From NCBI RefSeq assembly GCF_019431455.1, contig NZ_JAHYSR010000001.1, positions 1-64,000 on the forward strand: a DNA stretch of 64,000 bases, written 5' to 3'. Shown piece by piece: positions 62,562 to 64,000 of this stretch. Positions within the stretch are counted from its first letter, which is position 1; every line of letters starts with the position of its first letter. The position numbers and the translations under genes are program-made. The notes under the pieces are model-generated. The model was not told the origin of the DNA, made no database searches, and saw nothing but the letters and a program-made list of their open reading frames with translations. This DNA comes from Paracoccus bogoriensis (lineage in GTDB: Bacteria; Pseudomonadota; Alphaproteobacteria; Rhodobacterales; Rhodobacteraceae).

Positions 62562-62957
62562 TCAGTTCCGCTCGCGGCGCTCGCCGCGGTCAGCACGATC
62601 GCCACGGTCGCCGCGCGGACGGTCGCCACGCTCTTCGCGCTTCTGCATCTGGACCGACGGGCCTTCCTGATGCTCGTCCACGCGGACGGTCATCACGCGC
62701 ATCACGTCGTCATGCAGGCGGGCCAGACGCTCCATCTCCTGCACGGCGGCCGAGGGGGCGTCCGAACGCAGGAAGGCGTAATGGCCCTTGCGGTTCTTGT
62801 TGATCTTGTAGGCCAGGGTGCGCACGCCCCAGTATTCGTGGTCCACGACCTTGCCGCCATTATCGGCGAGAATGGTCGAGAAATGTTCGATCAGCCCTTC
62901 GGCCTGCGTGTTCGACAGGTCCTGGCGGGCGATCAGCACATGCTCGTAGAGAGGCAT
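62562..62957 (-). CDS. rpsF: Ribosomal protein S6
   Basis: The 131-residue protein begins [26 protein letters not shown] and has the S6 motif [30 protein letters not shown]. The C-terminus is an Arg/Asp/Gly-rich tail ([20 protein letters not shown]). AAGGAT lies before ATG 62957. It is the first gene of the S6-S18-L9 operon. Confidence 0.97.
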   Translation of the reverse strand: MPLYEHVLIARQDLSNTQAEGLIEHFSTILADNGGKVVDHEYWGVRTLAYKINKNRKGHYAFLRSDAPSAAVQEMERLARLHDDVMRVMTVRVDEHQEGPSVQMQKREERGDRPRGDRGDRADRGERRERN

Positions 62958-63057
62958 GGCGATCCTTTCTGTATCCGGGCGCATTTCATCGACGGGCCAG
63001 ACCTTCCGCATCCCGTCACGAGAGCCTGCGCCAGTTGGGTGAAACGCGGCGGAAGGA
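62958..63057 (-). ncRNA. rpsF leader with possible S6:S18 autoregulatory hairpin
   Basis: The leader of about 100 bases holds an 8-bp inverted repeat (63003-63010 with 63049-63056, CCTTCCGC/GCGGAAGG) enclosing about 38 bases. S6:S18 is known to bind leader RNA in several bacteria. I can see pairing but cannot confirm the protein-binding motif. Confidence 0.35.
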
Positions 63058-63063
63058 TGCGGC

Positions 63064-63091
63064 TTTATAGAGGGACAAGCGGCAAATGCAA
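63064..63091 (-). promoter_or_regulatory. rpsF operon promoter
   Basis: On the minus strand TTGCAT (63091-63086) and TATAAA (63069-63064) are 16 bp apart, predicting a start near 63057 and a leader of about 100 bases. The 62958-63285 gap otherwise holds the leader above and the divergent promoter at 63228. Confidence 0.65.
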
Positions 63092-63227
63092 GGCGATTCG
63101 GGGGGCGCGGCCGGGATGCGGGTCGGGGGCGGGATGCGGACGCTGCCCCGGCCGCGCTGTCGCGGAAAGTCTGACGGAAGATGTCTGCGCCCAAGGCACG
63201 CGGTTCGGAATGCGCAGGGTGGGGGGG

Positions 63228-63268
63228 TTGAAGATCGCGCGCGCCAAAATATATTCCCATTTACGAAT
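63228..63268 (+). promoter_or_regulatory. Promoter with SqrR-type persulfide-responsive operator
   Basis: TTGAAG (63228-63233) and TATATT (63250-63255) are 16 bp apart. ATTC-CCATTTAC-GAAT (63253-63268) overlaps the -10 and exactly fits the ATTC-N8-GAAT pattern that I recall for Rhodobacter SqrR, an ArsR-type persulfide sensor. The next gene encodes a persulfide-dioxygenase-like enzyme, so sulfide-inducible derepression is likely. Confidence 0.65.
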
Positions 63269-63285
63269 GTGAAGGAGGCATGGCC

Positions 63286-64000
63286 ATGACGGTTCGGGAA
63301 AGTCTGTCGCGGGGGGCGGGGTCGCCCTCGGTCCTGGGGTTTCACGACAAGGCGACGGGAAGTTGCCAGTATCTTGTCTGGGACGAGGAGAGCCGCGATG
63401 CGGCCGTGATCGACCTGGTGCAGGAGTTCGATCCGCGCGGCGGCGCGGTCCGGCACCGGCATGGCGAATTCGTGCTGGACGAGATCGCCCGGCGCGGGTT
63501 GCGGCTGGCCTGGATCCTCGACACGCACCCCCATGCCGATCACCTGATGGACGGCGCCTGGCTGAAGGCGCGGACCGGCGCGCCCCATGCCATCGGCGAA
63601 AAGGTCGTCGAGATCGCCCGCCTCTGGGAAGACATCTACGGCACGCCCGGCGCCTTTGATCCGGCGCGCGATTTCGACCGGCTGTGGCGCGATGGCGAGA
63701 CGTTTGCGCTTGGCGGTCTGACGGTGCGGGTGATGCTGCATTCGGGCCATACGCTCGGTTCGGTCAGCTATGTGGTCGGGGATGCGGCCTTCGTGCACGA
63801 CACCTTCATGCAGCCCGATATCGGCACCAGCCGCGCCGATTTTCCGGGCGGCGATTCGGGGGCGCTTTACGACAGTCTCATGTCGATCCTGTCCCTGCCC
63901 GACGAGACGCGGATCTTCGTGGGCCATGATTACGGCGGGCCTGACCGCGAGGCGCCTGAATGGGAATCGACCGTGGCCGAGCAACGCGCGGCCAACAAAC
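63286..64000 (+). CDS. MBL-fold hydrolase, persulfide dioxygenase-like (partial, runs off the right edge)
   Basis: The first 238 residues are present. The metallo-beta-lactamase metal motif is DTHPHADHLMDG (HxHxDH), with later ligands in VMLHSGHTLGSVSYVVGDAAFVHDTF and a His near IFVGHDYG. The N-terminal strand GSCQYLVWDEESRDAAVIDLVQEFDP is typical of ETHE1/Blh-type persulfide dioxygenases, which oxidise glutathione persulfide to sulfite. GAAGGAGG ends seven bases before ATG 63286. The operator just upstream supports a sulfide-detoxification role. The end of the gene lies outside the window. Confidence 0.85.
   Translation, partial: MTVRESLSRGAGSPSVLGFHDKATGSCQYLVWDEESRDAAVIDLVQEFDPRGGAVRHRHGEFVLDEIARRGLRLAWILDTHPHADHLMDGAWLKARTGAPHAIGEKVVEIARLWEDIYGTPGAFDPARDFDRLWRDGETFALGGLTVRVMLHSGHTLGSVSYVVGDAAFVHDTFMQPDIGTSRADFPGGDSGALYDSLMSILSLPDETRIFVGHDYGGPDREAPEWESTVAEQRAANK

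Noticed and set aside
1..64000. tRNA, rRNA, CRISPR arrays, prophage or defence islands
   Set aside because: No cloverleaf with a TTCGA-type T loop, no regular direct-repeat/spacer array, no integrase or phage structural genes were seen on either strand.

Overview
This window is high-GC chromosomal DNA from an alphaproteobacterium of the Rhodobacteraceae/Paracoccaceae, most like Paracoccus. The grounds are a RegB/SenC(PrrC)/RegA redox cluster whose RegA helix-turn-helix is of the invariant family type, a PetP/PetR regulator pair divergent from ilvE, the motB-flgE-flgK-flgL-flgI gene order, a CIO-type cytochrome bd oxidase behind a GbsR/MarR regulator, and regulatory sites typical of the group (GTTC-N7-GTTC LexA box, ATTC-N8-GAAT SqrR-type operator). 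The organism is inferred from gene content; no rRNA or tRNA gene was seen.

Layout. 1-960: the start of an unknown gene and a decayed IS5-family transposase. 0.96-5.4 kb: PAS-only sensor, regB, senC, regA (redox control). 5.5-8.9 kb: glutathione peroxidase remnant, SDR, photolyase, cobA. 9.0-12.3 kb: a 1,100-residue secreted-type RTX protein with 52 uninterrupted nonapeptides. 12.3-15.2 kb: queG, gst, mtgA and a PRC-barrel protein, all on the minus strand. 15.3-18.4 kb: GbsR-type regulator and cioAB with tandem operators. 18.4-23 kb: RcnB-like protein, XdhC-like protein, glycosyltransferase, 1-Cys peroxiredoxin, aldehyde dehydrogenase. 23.2-34.4 kb: a hybrid kinase/response regulator pair divergent from a seven-gene run (acyl-CoA ligase, livG, livH, livM, binding protein, livF, PaaK-like ligase) that looks like one regulated uptake-and-CoA-activation module. 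34.5-40.2 kb: a five-gene flagellar operon. 40.5-46.6 kb: SDR, RNase D, kdsD-lptC-lptA-lptB, hpf, ptsN (LPS export and the PTS-Ntr end, without rpoN), then a small arginine-rich gene. 46.8-49.9 kb: ilvE, petP, petR and a uracil-DNA glycosylase that lacks iron-sulfur ligands. 49.9-55.5 kb: RND adaptor and pump, and a convergent DsbD-domain protein. 55.6-61.6 kb: YqgE, methionine aminopeptidase, CinA-type protein, GNAT, YghU, an SOS-box radical SAM protein and a homocysteine methyltransferase. 61.7-63.0 kb: rpsF-rpsR-rplI. 63.3 kb to the end: a persulfide-dioxygenase-like metallo-hydrolase behind an SqrR-type operator.

Most of the window is ordinary core genome, densely packed, with many 1-16 bp overlaps. 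The points most worth a second look are the LexA box inside the promoter of the radical SAM gene (apparently leaderless), the SqrR-type operator, the tandem operators before the bd oxidase, the exact 297-bp higher-order repeat in the RTX gene, the uracil-DNA glycosylase without cluster cysteines, and the two-ligase/ABC-transporter module. I found no CRISPR array, prophage, integron, toxin-antitoxin pair or clearly novel defence system. All functional calls are from reading the sequence; no database search was run.
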